From Scortum barcoo (taxonomy: Eukaryota > Chordata > Actinopteri > Centrarchiformes > Terapontidae), in assembly GCA_023238725.1 (NCBI GenBank), contig CM041550.1, positions 23,577,586-23,641,585 on the forward strand: a stretch of DNA of 64,000 nt, written 5' to 3'. The translations under genes were made by a program, and so were the position numbers. Positions 13,995 to 26,140 of the stretch are shown here, piece after piece (within the stretch, counting starts at the first letter, position 1; each line of letters begins with the position of its first letter). A model generated the notes under the pieces. The model did not search any database and was not told the DNA's origin. It saw only the letters and a program-made list of their open reading frames with translations.

Positions 13995-14212
13995 CAGTGG
14001 CTTGCAAAAGTATTCATACCCCTTGAACTTTTACCACATTTTGTCACGTTACGACCACAAACATAAATATATTTTATTGGGAATTTTATGTGAAAGAGCA
14101 CAACACAAAGTGGCATACAATTGTGAAGTAGAAAGAAAATTATACATGATTTTAAATTTTTTTTACAGATAAAAAACTGAAAAGTGCGGTGTGCAAAAGT
14201 AATCAGGCCCCC
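13995..14212 (+). repeat. Left terminal inverted repeat of Tc1-like element
   Basis: About 218 bp, ending in CAGGCCCC. It pairs over its whole length with 14868-15079 at high identity with small indels. Both arms contain the same landmarks: TTTTGTCACGTTACGACCAC, the TATTTTATTGG block and GAAAAGTGCGGTGTGC. Confidence 0.92.
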
Positions 14213-14217
14213 ATAAG

Positions 14218-14586
14218 TCAATACTTTGTGGAATCACCTTTTGCTGTAATTACAGCTGCAAGTCTTTTGGGGTATGTCTCTACCAGCTTTGCACATCTAG
14301 AAACTGAAATTTGTGCCCATCCTTCTTTGCAAAACAGCTCAAGCTCAGTCAGATTAGATGGAGAGCATTTGTGAACAGCAGTTTTCAGATCTTGCCACAG
14401 ATTCTTGATTAGTTTTAGTTCTGGACTTTGACTGGGCCATTCTAACACATGAATATGTTTTGTTTTAAACCAGTACATTGTAGCCCTGGCTTTATGTTTA
14501 GGATCGTTGTCCTGCTGGAAGGTGAACCTCCACCCCAGTCTCAAGTCTTTTGCAGACTCCAACAGGTTTTCTTCCAAGATTGCCGT
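14218..14586 (-). pseudogene. Tc1 transposase C-terminal fragment, inactive
   Basis: The open frame at 14218-14577 encodes the C-terminal half of a DD34E transposase, which cuts and pastes transposon ends at TA sites. The signature FQQDNDPKHKA carries the second catalytic Asp. Thirty-five residues later the family expects Glu in an IENLW motif, but here it reads IKNLW, so the catalytic Glu is replaced by Lys. The WPSQSP and WQDLK blocks are clear. It ends GDSTKY at a stop just inside the left inverted repeat. There is no normal ATG; the frame begins at the deletion junction. It is dead on three counts: missing first half, out-of-frame fusion and lost Glu. Confidence 0.9.
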
Positions 14587-14688
14587 GAGATGTTCAAAGC
14601 TTGGGAAATCTTTTTATAGCCTAACCCTGCTTTAAACTTCTCCACAGCTTTATCCCTGACCTGTCTGGTGTGTTCCTTGGACCTTCAT
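14587..14688 (-). pseudogene. Tc1 transposase N-terminal remnant
   Basis: Minus-strand sequence beginning at the ATG at 14688-14686 matches the start of the Tc1-type transposase DNA-binding (paired-like helix-turn-helix) domain. Segments corresponding to VEKFKAG and KKISQALNIS can be read. One extra base soon after the ATG shifts the frame. The remnant ends at the deletion junction near 14586, where the sequence jumps out of frame into the catalytic fragment. Confidence 0.75.
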
Positions 14689-14867
14689 GATGCTGTGTTG
14701 CTCCCCAATATTCTCTTAACAAACCTCTGAGGCCATCACAGAACAGCTGTATTTGTACTGAGATTAGATTACACACAGGTGGACTCTGTTTAGTCATTAG
14801 GTCAACATTCGATCATTCAGCAATCATCAGGCAACTTCTGAAGGCAATTGGTTGCACTCAGAGAAAA

Positions 14868-15079
14868 GGGGGCTGAATACTTTTGCACACCGCACTTTTC
14901 AGTTTTTTATTTATAAAAAAATTAAAATCATGTATAATTTTCTTTCTACTTCACAACTTGTATGCCACTTTGTGTTGGTCTTTCACATAAAATTCCAATA
15001 AAATATATTTAGGTTTGTGGTCGTAACATGACAAAATGTGGAAAAGTTCAAGGGGTATGAATACTTTTGCAAGCCACTG
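14868..15079 (-). repeat. Right terminal inverted repeat of Tc1-like element
   Basis: About 212 bp, the inverted partner of 13995-14212. It starts GGGGGCTGAATAC and ends GCAAGCCACTG next to the TA target site. The region just inside it (14740-14865) is the untranslated leader of the transposase. Confidence 0.92.
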
Positions 15080-17156
15080 TACATTTGTTCTTTCTTGCAT
15101 TTTGCCACCAAAATGATGTAACACATGCACATAGCCACTTTTTAGTCTTTTTAGAAAAGACGGTTAGGTCATACAGGGTGGCATGGAGAACTGTTATGTT
15201 AGAAATGAGTATGATGATGTAAAATGTTAAACAGCCAACTATAACTAAGGTTTGTTGGCTTAGAGACAGTTAACAGCATGAAAGATGGCACTTCTGTTGC
15301 TCTCAGCCAAATAATATACCATACACATACTGTCAACCTCCCAAAGAAAGAAAAACAGTACACAATTCTGTGTGAACACACACCGAGTTTTAAAAACCTC
15401 CTCTATCCAGCGAATGCACTCTTGAATGAGAAACAGGAGTCTGGAAGGTCCTAAAAGGTCTGTTCCGGTGAAATTGACGAATGGAAATCTCATCCCACAG
15501 CAACACAACCCACCTGCAATGCCAAACTATCCCGCAGAGAGAGCCAATGGACGTGATTACATTTATAGAGTCAAATTCAGCTCCACTTCCTCTCTCAGGA
15601 TAGGAGCTAGTGCCTTTGTAGCCTTGGACGGGCCATCTCAGGCCAACTTGGCAGCAGAGGGACGGGGCTTTGATGTGCTGAAAGTTGACTTGACCTGTGT
15701 TTACGGCTTAATAAATCTAGGATGGAAAGCTGTGGAAAGGCCAGACTGACGCAGGGAGGGAATGGATAGACGTCTTCCCCCTAGACTTGGGCCACAGTAG
15801 AGCATGTGCTTTATATTATATGAATAAAGCAAGGAAAAAATGTATAAAGAATTGTAGCTGGACAGAACACTCAACTGATAACTGGCACAGTGGGTGGTGG
15901 GCCGATGGCGTTTCATATCATTTGTTGTGTAAGAATGTATAGACCACAACGCAAAAGAATGCTGTCTGAGTATGATAAAAAAGGAAAGTATGCCAGTGTA
16001 AACCCTGAGAAGTTCACATAGCGAGAGGTTGTGTTTATGTGGCATTTGAGTGTGTTGGCCAGTGTCTGAAGTACATTAAATGTCTGGCCTGTGATGTCAT
16101 TGGCTCTGAAGCGAGCTTATGGCTTTTAAAGCCACCTTAGATCAGTAATTTATGTGTTTAGTACAATCAGTCTTATGTTGCAGGGAGGAAAAACATCTCA
16201 TGAAATATTTGCAGTTGGCCAGGATAAAACTGATTTAAGGAGTGTGAATCAGGGTCTTGTATGACTGGTCATTTCTGCATTAGACTATATTATGAGTCAT
16301 TTCTGCACTTCAGGAAACCCTCTGTGTTTAATATTCAGTGCCGTCAGTAATGACTCCACTTCTCTTTACTCAAAATAAGCTTGTTTTCAATATTCTGCGC
16401 CAATTCCTTTATAAGCCATGTATATTTGAAAGCCCTGAAAGGAATTTGAGTATCAAGTGTTTGCTTTAAAAGTCTCTGATATATAAATACAATACCGCTT
16501 ATTCAAGTGCTCTGCTGGCCAGATAGCCACAAACCATGATCATGCAAAATCAAAGGATTACTTTAGCTGTTGGCTTAAGAAAGTCCATGAAAGCATATAC
16601 ACACACAAAGACCTTCAGATCCCAAGAGTCACTTTACTGTGTCCAAGTAAAACCCACTTTATAAAGATGTGGTGCTCTGTGAAAACTGACCCTGTATTTA
16701 TTGTAGTTGCATTTAATGCTATCTGAAATAATATATTTTCAACTTAACAAACAAGAAAATTTCAACAAAGCCTCAAATACCATGATCTGTACTAGTTATT
16801 TGATTTGCAATTTTATATTCAATCAGTGCAGGGACCTCAACCAGGTTATTTTACAAAACAGTGGTGAGCAGCTTAATTAAACAATGTGGACATCAGGTCA
16901 GTCCGGGTTCTGACTGAGGCTCACTTTGGGGAGTTTGCATTGAACAGAGGGATAAAAAATACATGAATCTAGATTTGTTTTTTAAAAACCATGGAGTTTG
17001 AAGTCTTGCCCCAGAGTAGTCTGATGCTCCAGTGAATGACAGCCACATTTAGTATCAGTTTGTTGCCTGGATACACCTGTAATAAACCCACATATGACCA
17101 CCAAAACATGAATCATACCGAAGAACAGCAATGCTTACCATAACCATAACCCATAA

Positions 17157-17164
17157 TGACGTCA
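17157..17164. promoter_or_regulatory. Perfect CRE palindrome TGACGTCA
   Basis: The consensus cAMP-response element, bound by CREB/ATF factors, occurs once here. It sits just before a locally GC-richer patch (17210-17330). No TATA box or gene start is evident, so function is unproven. Confidence 0.3.
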
Positions 17165-18591
17165 TGCTTCATTTTATTTCGTCGTGTACTGTTACAGAGT
17201 GTCAGCTGAGTGCAGAACATCATTCCTCTGGACACGGAGCTCTCTGGAGCTCTGCCCTCCTGCGGCCTCAGACACATCAGCGGCTTCTTCTCTGCTGCAG
17301 CTGCCGATCTGGCTGCTGTCCTCTGTTCCATTCTCACATAGTTTATTACTAACTTTTTCATGTGACTTTCTGTTCGTGCTCTGTGACAGATGCTTAAAAG
17401 TGCTTAAGTAAAAGTAAAATTACCTATTTTAAAATATGCTCAATATGTGCAATATCAGTGTAATGTGCAAGAAAAGACTTAGGGTGGCCGTGGAAATCAG
17501 GGTAGTGCAAAGGTAATGGTATAGATATGTACAAAAAGAAGAGCAGTTCATGGAATAGGTCCATGTAAAATCCATACATGTAGTGCAACATGTATAGAAG
17601 AGTGCAATCAGCATATGGATGACATATGGAGCCAGGGTTTATGGAAAGAGTCTATGTACTTACAGTGGTGTGCAGAGTGTGTTGTGTAAAAACATGATGA
17701 CAGATTTGTATGTATGGTGCTTATTTCACACTTAGACCTTCTGTATATTTGTCATTGCTGATCATGGCACCGTGTACTCATTGGTTGTTGTTCTGGGTTG
17801 TTGATTCCTTTGCACCTGTGTCCTACTGTTTCACCTCAAACCCCATAGATTTAAGGTAGACTTAAGTTTATTTTAAGGAGATTTTTGTACATGTACATGC
17901 ACACACATACAACACAAGCTCCTTTCTGCAGCCAATTCTTCATCATGCCAGGCCAGACAGGGAGGGGAGCCAGCTTTTCTGCTCCGTGTAACCCGGGCCT
18001 AGCATCACTCACCGACATATCCTGCAAAATGTTTCCACAATTCAAAGAGCTCCCAGTAGGTTTTGTGAATAATTGCTGAATTCGTTCAAAGGAAAAATGC
18101 TGCATGTAGATTCATAACGATGCATTACTGAAACAGCATTTGCAAGACCTTCCACACACAGTTCAGTGACAGCTTTTTACCTCTGTCCCGGCCTGCAGCT
18201 GAGGCTCACATGGCTCTGATGAGCTTCACCATGTGGACTCGTACACTTACTTAGCATGTCTGTGACAGTTGTTTAGAAAACATTAAAAATAATATTCGCC
18301 GATGCCTCGTGACAGCTGCCTGAGCCACGGCCATTTTCTTCAACCTGCATCTGTCATCCAATCTTTTACAGTGCTTTCTTGGAAAAGGTACCATGGGATC
18401 TCTTCTGGATGTAAGAACTGACCTCGTGGGGAACATTTGGCACAATCAATCTTGTTATTAATTAATCATAATATTTTCTCTGGTCACCACAGATGGAAGC
18501 CCTTACTTGGGCCTGGAACTTCCATTATCAAATGACGATAGCTGCATTGACCTTTTGGAGTGCGTACTGTACATGTGTGTGCGGTTTTGCT

Positions 18592-18613
18592 TGTGTGTGT
18601 GTGTGTGTGTGTG
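18592..18613. repeat. (GT)n microsatellite
   Basis: About 11 uninterrupted GT units. Confidence 0.95.
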
Positions 18614-19999
18614 CTTCTGAGTTTATTCATCACAGATTTCAGAACAGATGAATCACTCATGGAAGCCTCCCCCCTTTTTTTTTTTTTAAAGACTGATGTG
18701 GTAGTGATGTGAATTATTTGACGTTTCATCGCTACAAGGCCAAAACAAAGTGAAATAGCAGAGAGAGAAACCATTAAAGAGCTTGGAAAAGCCTTGAGCG
18801 CTCCGGTCAAACCGTTACATGTTCATCAATTTGCTTGGAAAATTGAAGTCAGTAACATAAACCATTGGATCACTCAAATTCAATAACACAGTTTGATGTC
18901 TGTCAGTTTCCTGTGGGTTATCTTTTCTTCCAAAACTCTGTCAAATATTTGTGGACTAGAAGAAATTCTCTAAGTTAAATCTGTCCATAATTTTACAAGA
19001 AAAAAAAAACTTTTTTAGCTTTACTCTATTGAACAGTCTATCAAATAATGGCATATACTTTAGAAAATGACTTATGCATGGCACAAGGCTCAGGTCTGTG
19101 TTAGTAAAGTGATATTCCCCTCAGGTCCAGTGATAGAACAGACCAGGTCCACAGTGCACAGGTACTCCCAAATCTGATGCTATTGTTTCTGACACTATTG
19201 GTACCAACCCAAAGTGGATCAAGGACCCTTGATGGGTGGGTCTCGTCTCATATCCTGATGTAATTTTTTTTTCCCATTATTTTGCAGAGGTCAAATGCTG
19301 AAAAAGTTCAAAAAGCCACAGCGCCACCTTCTTGCACTTGCACTTTTGTGTTAGGGGACTTTCTCCATGTTTTTCTCTTTGTCTGAATTGTGTGCCTATT
19401 AATCTTCATTAAACTCCCTCCACTACCTGGTAAAATGATAGCAATGCACTGAGAACTTGTGTGACATTCAGGCCCTTCTCAACCAAGAACTGTATTCACT
19501 GCCAAACCAAAGTCATGTCAAATATTTTTGTATGGCTTTGTCAGCTGTAATACCTCATGATATTATCATATATACCATCTATTTTATCATATATTATAAC
19601 CTGACACCTCACACTATTACTCTCCTGATACATTAATGCGATTAAAGCTCATTTTTATGTAAAGTTTGTTTATAAAAAGGTGATCAGGTCTCCCAGCAAA
19701 ATCCTCGTTGCTGCATGGATTCCTTGAGAGCCCTTTCAAACAGTAAAGTAATTTTTACCAATCTAACTGTATGACCATTTGCTCTAAATGGTAAATTCCT
19801 TGTTGAAAATGTGGGTTGTAGTAATAAAAGTTTCAAAATGGGCCTTTTCAAAGGTGGCAGCGTTACAGAACAAACAGAAAACTTTAAATGACGGTGTTTC
19901 AACTGGTGAGGAGCCAAGTCAGTCTGGTTGTTTTTGCATTTTAATGATCAGAAAGCAGTGTTTATTTTTCTCTTAGATTTAGTTAGTAAGAAACTCATT

Positions 20000-20346
20000 A
20001 ATAATAATGGATTAGTTTTATATAGCGCTTTTCAAGGCACCCAAAGCAACTTTACATTGTATCCATTATTCATTCACTCCTCACTCATACCTGGTGATGG
20101 TAAGCTACATGTGTAGCCACAGCTGCCCTGGGGCAGACTGACAGAAACGTGGCAGCCAATCCACACCTACAGCCTCTCCGACCACCACCACCAAACATTC
20201 ATATACCAGCAATGCCAATGCTGGAGGCAAGGAGGGTGAAGTGTCTTGCCCAAGGACACAACAACAAATGACTGGGGGAGTGGGAATCGAACCGAAACTT
20301 TCCAGTTATTGGACGACCCACTCAACCACCTGAGCCACTGCCGCCC
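20000..20346 (-). mobile_element. tRNA-derived SINE
   Basis: Read on the minus strand, the element begins with GGGCGGCAGTGGCTCAGG. It carries an RNA polymerase III A box (TGGCTCAGGTGG, 20337-20326) and a perfect B box (GGTTCGATTCC, 20293-20283), spaced as in tRNA genes. The body includes the phrase TGTCCTTGGGCAAGACACTT. The 3' end reads AAAAGCGCTATATAAA and then a short ATT-type tail, as expected if it borrows a partner LINE's 3' end. Length (about 345 bp) and tRNA-like head fit the SINE2 class common in fish. No clear target duplication was found, so exact ends are approximate. Confidence 0.85.
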
Positions 20347-23300
20347 AACCAGTCAATAGTCAATAACTGGTCATGTTAGTTAAAGACTTAAGATGCATAA
20401 ATGTCTGTAGCTTTTTATGTTTCTGCTTCTATTGATAATAAGCCAATGTATATATGTATATGTAGTTAAGTTAATGGTAGTTAAGTTATGAAAAGGGGTC
20501 CCTGGGACTCACAGAAGTTCAAATTTGGATCTAAAGAATAATAAAAAAAAAAGGTTTAAGGCCCTTTCCTTTATGCTATGTTCATCACTTTGGGTGGCAG
20601 TGGCGCCTGCAGAGAGGAGACCTCCATAAAGCCATCCAAATCTTTTTTATGTATATATGATATGCTTGTCTGTTTATGAATCCTGGAAAATATATTACAG
20701 TACAGTTTTTATGGATTCCAACCCACATGTGGCAGTGGTTCAGTGACTGTTTCCAAGAAAACTGATGTGTGTAATGATGCGTGGACAACACTGAAGGCAT
20801 ACCTCCACCAAGTTTCTCCTACCTTAAAGGCATACTGATTGGTTAACTCAGTGGAGAAGGAGTAAGAGAGAGAGAGAGAAGTAAAACTGTGCCATATGAG
20901 AGAGATGGAGGAGATGCACCATGTTCAGAGGAGCAGAGGAACTGTGCATTCGGACTGAACACCAAATGTATTTTGCATATGGCACTTATGGATTGAGGTA
21001 ACCGTACAGTATCTTTTCATTTCATCTCTGATATTTGTAGGTTACACTGAAGAGTGGACAAGATATCTTTAGTGAATAAAGATAATAATAATAGTAGAAA
21101 CTTTTTTCTTTTTTTCTTTTTGCCTTTTATGCAATATTGGCTTAAAGGATGAAACAAAGATGTCAAAATTTGTTTAAAACACATAAAAGAAAAAAGCAAA
21201 TGCAAATCTTCCTTCAGCCTTTCCGTTTAAGGAAATATTAACAAAAACACTCTTAAGACTCATGAGGTCAGCTGGGGTAGTATTTCTTAATGGTTTGTTT
21301 CCCTGCAGACTGCCAAAAACACCCAGTGCTGTATTTATAGTAAATTGCAATAATAATTTGTTTCTACCAACAGAACATATTCCGTCTTACTCCAGTGTTC
21401 CATGTTGCCTTTGAAGTGCCAGTGAAACCAATCACATTCCTCTTGCTATTTCTCACTTCCTATCTCCTCCATTCATATTATTAAAATAGCCTCTGAATCA
21501 TTCTATGGCACTCACATTAGTGTTTACACTTTGCCTTCTTCCGTACTGGAATATTGAACTGTACTTCACACCAAGCGCTCAAAAATGTTCCGATAAAATC
21601 AACAACAGAAACCAGAATATGGACTTTAGAAGGTTTGAGGGGAACTTGCTCAAGTACATGTTGTGTTTTATTTCAACAACAAGAGCTAAAGATAACTTTC
21701 TGTGCGAAAACCTGCCAGAGAAAACTTGTATGGCATAGTGTGTGATTTCCTCGGGTACTGTGATGGTTTTTAAGAAAAGCCAGAGTATGTATCACTGTGT
21801 AAAAAGTATGCTACTGAGACACCACGTTCTTTTCTTAAGTCAGATTGAAAAACTGTTTGTGCGATATTTTTATTTATTCCTCAGATATGTAACTTTTTTA
21901 TCAACACCACCTAATTTGCTCAGTGTAACAAAGTGATAAGCTTAAATTCCAACACTGTCAGAACGAGAAGAAACACAATGAAATATGTAACAGTCTCAGC
22001 ATGTACAACAGCTATTTCTGTGCTTTTCTGATGGAAAACTACTACTTTCCCTCTTTCCTGTGATGAAGCAGCATGTTTCTTGGAAAAAATCTATGGAAAA
22101 TAGTTATGGATGTTAAGACGGCCGTTGTTGGCTAAAAGGTTACAGTTAAACATTTTCTTAGTGCCCAGTCAGACCTGAAAGTGTCACAGCTAAATTCTTT
22201 TGCATGTATTTTCTCACAACATAGGTTGGATCATGTGGATCATTTTGAAATCGCGAACTCTCTGCTCTAAAGGTCAGTCCTGTCAAGATGGTTTACAATG
22301 AGTTAATCACACAACATGGTGTCAGTGTTCACCAAGATTAAACTCCATGTAAAGGTTGTCAGAATGATCTGAATGATTCCATTTCACTGAATTTATCTTG
22401 CTGGTGTGGTTGGGCCACATAGTCCATAGTTTCTCCATCATGGAGGCAAATTGAGTTGAGAGTATTCTGCTTTTCTTTTTTCTGCAGAGACACTGCAACA
22501 AATGTTTAAACTGACAGCATTCATTGTAGAATCTGCTCTCTGCATAGTTCCCAGATTTGTATGTGTCAGTGAATGTAATCCCCTCTTCCTCTGCAATGAC
22601 TCCCTCCTGTTGGAGCGGTAATTACAAATGTCCCCTCAGTTCATATCAAGTCAAACAAGGTTTAAGGTTTCTTTCCTTAATTCTCTTACAAATGCTGCAG
22701 GAATAACATGGGCAAACATCTCACATGAGAAATGACTATTTTGGCAGTGTGTGTTTCCTTCCACTACTTAACCTTAAATGTTACACAACCCACTTAAGTC
22801 TTCACTTCACAAGCAGCCATAACTATGTCAAAGTGTGTATGCATAGTTTTTGTGTTCAGCAGGAAGTACATCTATATGCTGCCCAGCAGACAAGGCCACA
22901 AGCCCAACATGTAATATAAGGGACAGTATTACTTCATTTCATGTTTCAGCCCTGGCTGTGTATGTGTAACTGTGTATCTTCCTTCAGGGTTTACTAGGTC
23001 AGAACCTACAAATTTAGGCTCCACTGCTTCAGTTAGTCAGTAGGATTTCTGGCTCAGAGGTTGTCAATTAAACACATGACCACATCCTAATTGAGCTTGG
23101 AGTTCAAAATGTTCTGCTCTGATAAATGAGATGCTGAGTAATACAAAGTCTTTTTTCAAAGGACTCCAATTCTGGAGGAATTTAACAAGGTGTTGCATAC
23201 ATAAAAGCCTTTTTTTGGGGGGGTATAATTTTGAGAAGAGCTTAAGAAAAACAACAGTGCTTCCAGACATCACTGCATGGTAGGGGCATGTTTTTAATGA

Positions 23301-25369
23301 GAAATGCCTTTTAAATAAGATTTTTTTTTCATAAGCATCAGTCAAAGAGTTTTTATAAGCAATGACAGTGTCATTATGTTGCATAACAGATACTTGTCAA
23401 GTCTCTGTAGTTTAATTAAAAGTCAGCACAGTGACAGATTTAATTAGAAAAATACATGTGTTGAAAAGAAAAATGTGTGGATCAGCTTCCAGCAGCTGGA
23501 GGTCGGCCTGCTTCTGCGTGAAAAGTGAAGAGTTGAATTAATTTGTATGTTTGTGTTTATAATAAAAGGTTGTTTTTTTTGTTTTACAAGCTAACAACAC
23601 GACTCTGTTTAGTGTCCCAAAATACCTTAACATTTATAACAAATATGCAAAATTAGACACTACAACAGTCATGCATTAGTTAGTGGTCTTTATATAGTGA
23701 AAAAAAGTCAAAAAAGCATATTTTCATGTCATAGTGCATTAAAAGGCCAGTCAGAAAGAGCACTGAGGTATTTATGATTTAATAATTTATAGACACATAC
23801 AAACACTTTTTTATTATCACACGGCTGCACACATTAGTTTCCCTCTGCTCAATGCCACAGGTTTCTGAAGGAATGTGATTTCCTTTTTTTCCGTTTTTTT
23901 CTTCTTTTCTTTTTTGGGAAAAGCAGTCACATTGCTTTATCACTATCGTGTGTGTATATGCATGTGTTGAAATGACATTGAGTAATTTGGCAATTCAAAA
24001 ACATAGCTCCTGATTACCCTTAAAGCTTCTGGCTAAGCTGCTGTTGACACCTTACTCTGCACTACAATGAGCATTCCCAAGAGTCCCCCGTCTTCTCTCT
24101 GTCTAGACTGCTATAATAACCCAAAAGTAATCACCAAGAAAAGGTGTGTGTAAGTGTGTCAGTGTGTGTTAACAGAACAGCACCTATTTGAATAGCAGGG
24201 GTGTGAAAGTGCGTACATACCTTGTAAAAACTCCTGGAACAAAAGGGGGGATTGTCATTGGAGTATGTTTATGTAGTTCTGTCTGTTCCTTGAATTTGCC
24301 TGGTTCTATATTTAGGACAAGTTTCCATGAAATGTCATCTTTAAAATGTGGAGGTATAACTCAGACGCATGCTTTGGACTTCTGCTGAATGATTCCACAG
24401 AGGAGATACCAGGATATAAAGATTAGCTGCTGCTAAGCTTTATATCTCAACAGTTTAAACTGCATTAATGCATCTTAATATGAAACAAATCTGTCAGAAA
24501 CTAGACAGACAAAGGTCGTAAACCTTGTTGCTTAGTCTTTTCTTTTGTATAGATTGTAGAAACCTTGCTAAAATATATGTAAATGAAATGATCTTCAGAA
24601 ATGACGTACGTAAAATTCCCCCTTGCAAATAGCTGAAATGACTTAACTGAATGACCTAACAGCTTGACATCACAACAACCCATGGGAATAAGAGGGTTAG
24701 AGATGGGAGGAATCCTTTGATGCATGAGTGGATTAATGGCAACACAAGGGAGGCAATATATTACATTGTAAAGCTAATTTGGGCACTGCATGTTCTGGTT
24801 TGGTCTGCCCCACCCCCCGCTGAGCCCAAGGGACCTGGGTTATGTTGTCCAGATGGGGAATAATAGCCCACACCTGGGCCTTGGCCCAGACCCTAAACAA
24901 GACTCCTGCATGGCCCCAAAGCCTGACTCAGCTAAATATCCACTGAAACCTGTCCCCTCTTTGCCAGAGTCTGCCAGTATAGAATTAACCAGATTAACCA
25001 AAATCTTCTACAACAACCAAAATCATTTCTAGACTTTGCTGTCCTGCCTAATATAGTTTCATTCCGAAAGGTAAGTCCATGATTCGACCCAAATGTAGGA
25101 CGTGAAAACAAAACAATATGCATTGTAGTGCATCAGATCCATCAATGCCACCTTACCCGTCATCTGTGTAAAAAGGAAAACACATACTTAAAAACTAAAC
25201 AAACTTGGAGTGAGAAATCGAGCTGCTAAATCTTGACAGTTAAAAATTAGAGCTACAAGGCCTGATTTAAAAGTTTGTTCTGACAAGGTTGACCAAAAAA
25301 GAGTGGGAAATATATGTCTGTGATTTGAATGATATATGCGTATTTTGTGGTTGTGTTTTGGGTGCACTG
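20347..25369. other. Non-coding DNA, no gene recognised
   Basis: No supported gene. Open frames are short and lack motifs. The segment 24780-25060 has an unusual CCC/GGG-rich composition and might be an outlying part of the neighbouring LINE, but I could not link it. Confidence 0.55.
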
Positions 25370-26140
25370 ACTGGCCACCCTCGGAATGCAGTGGAAGCTC
25401 TTGGGAGCTCAGCCAGGTGTTCCCAGCAAACCCTCACTATCCATTTGGGTCTACCAGGTCTGCCTGCAGCATCCTTCCCCGCCATCTGATCCAACACACC
25501 ACCAGGTGGTGATCAGTTGACAGCTCTGCTCCTCTCTTCACCCGAGTGTCCAGAACATACGGCCGCAGATCAGATGATACGATTATAAAATCGATTATCG
25601 ATGGACAACCTGTGACTAGCACAGAAGTCCAATAACTAATTGGATAATCAGATCAGGCAGGCCGTTCCTCCCAATCACTCCCCTCCAGGTCATGCTGTCA
25701 TTGCCCACGTGAGCATCGAAAGTCCCCTATCCCCTAGAACTATCCAGTACCCATCCCAGGAACCCAAAAAGGGTGGGTATTCTGAACTGTCATTTGGAGT
25801 ATAGCAACAAACAACAGTCAGGACCCATTCCCCAACCCGAAGGCACAGGGAAACTACCCTTTCGTCCACCGGGGTAAACCCCAACATACTGGCAGAGAGA
25901 TGGGGGGTTATTAATAAGCCCACCCCTGCTCTCCGCCTCACACCAAGGGCATAGAAGAGGGTCCAACCCCTCTCAAGGATTTTGGTTCCAGAGCTGGCAC
26001 TGTGTGTCGAGGTGAGGCGACTATATCTAGTCAGAAACGCTCAACCTCTTCCACCAGCTCCGGTGCCTGGCCACCCCCCCAGGCCTGGCTCCTGGACGGG
26101 GCCCCGGTAGACCTCTGGGCAAGGTACATGTGTCCTTTTT
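25370..26140 (-). mobile_element. LINE (non-LTR retrotransposon) fragment
   Basis: Minus-strand remnant of the 5' part of a LINE ORF: a Gly/Pro/Arg-rich leader (about 26115-26027), then the endonuclease region. The reverse transcriptase is absent, so both ends are truncated. The frame is broken many times. The wording of the endonuclease part (RRRAGVGLL, VKRGAELSTDHHLVV) is that of an abundant teleost LINE, possibly RTE-like, though I cannot fix the clade by eye. Confidence 0.82.
25381..25941 (-). pseudogene. LINE endonuclease domain, broken
   Basis: Remains of an apurinic-endonuclease-like (exonuclease-endonuclease-phosphatase) domain, which nicks target DNA for LINE insertion. Visible pieces, in order on the minus strand, are RRRAGVGLLITPHLSASMLG and LTVVCCYTPNDSSEYPPFLG (25941-25690), then IDFIIVSSDLRPYVLDTRVK and GAELSTDHHLVV (25622-25437). 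The latter contains the SDLRP and DHHLVV motifs that form the domain's C-terminal catalytic core. Stops and frameshifts separate the pieces, and the central part is shortened. Confidence 0.78.

Larger units (their letters stand above)
13995..15079 (-). mobile_element. Tc1-like transposon, internally deleted
   Basis: A 1085-bp Tc1/mariner-type element with long terminal inverted repeats. Both ends begin CAGTGGCTTGCAAAAGTATT read inwards. The right end is flanked by the TA target dinucleotide (15080-15081); the left TA has decayed to TG (13993-13994). The transposase lies on the minus strand. Its N-terminal start region (near 14688) is joined at about 14586 to the C-terminal catalytic part, so the middle of the gene, including the rest of the DNA-binding domain and the first catalytic Asp, is missing. 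Full-length relatives are usually about 1.6 kb. The element cannot make transposase but could once have been moved in trans. Confidence 0.93.
15082..19999. other. Non-coding DNA, no gene recognised
   Basis: No supported gene. An open frame at 15426-15749 (plus, 107 codons) is the longest but shows no motif and no splice context. The stretch 17400-17640 is rich in GTGCAA-type short motifs and may be an old repeat. A perfect CRE palindrome and a GT microsatellite are listed separately. Confidence 0.55.

Noticed and set aside
15426..15749. 107-codon open frame, plus strand
   Set aside because: No recognisable motif and no acceptor or donor of quality; possibly a conserved non-coding block but nothing supports translation.
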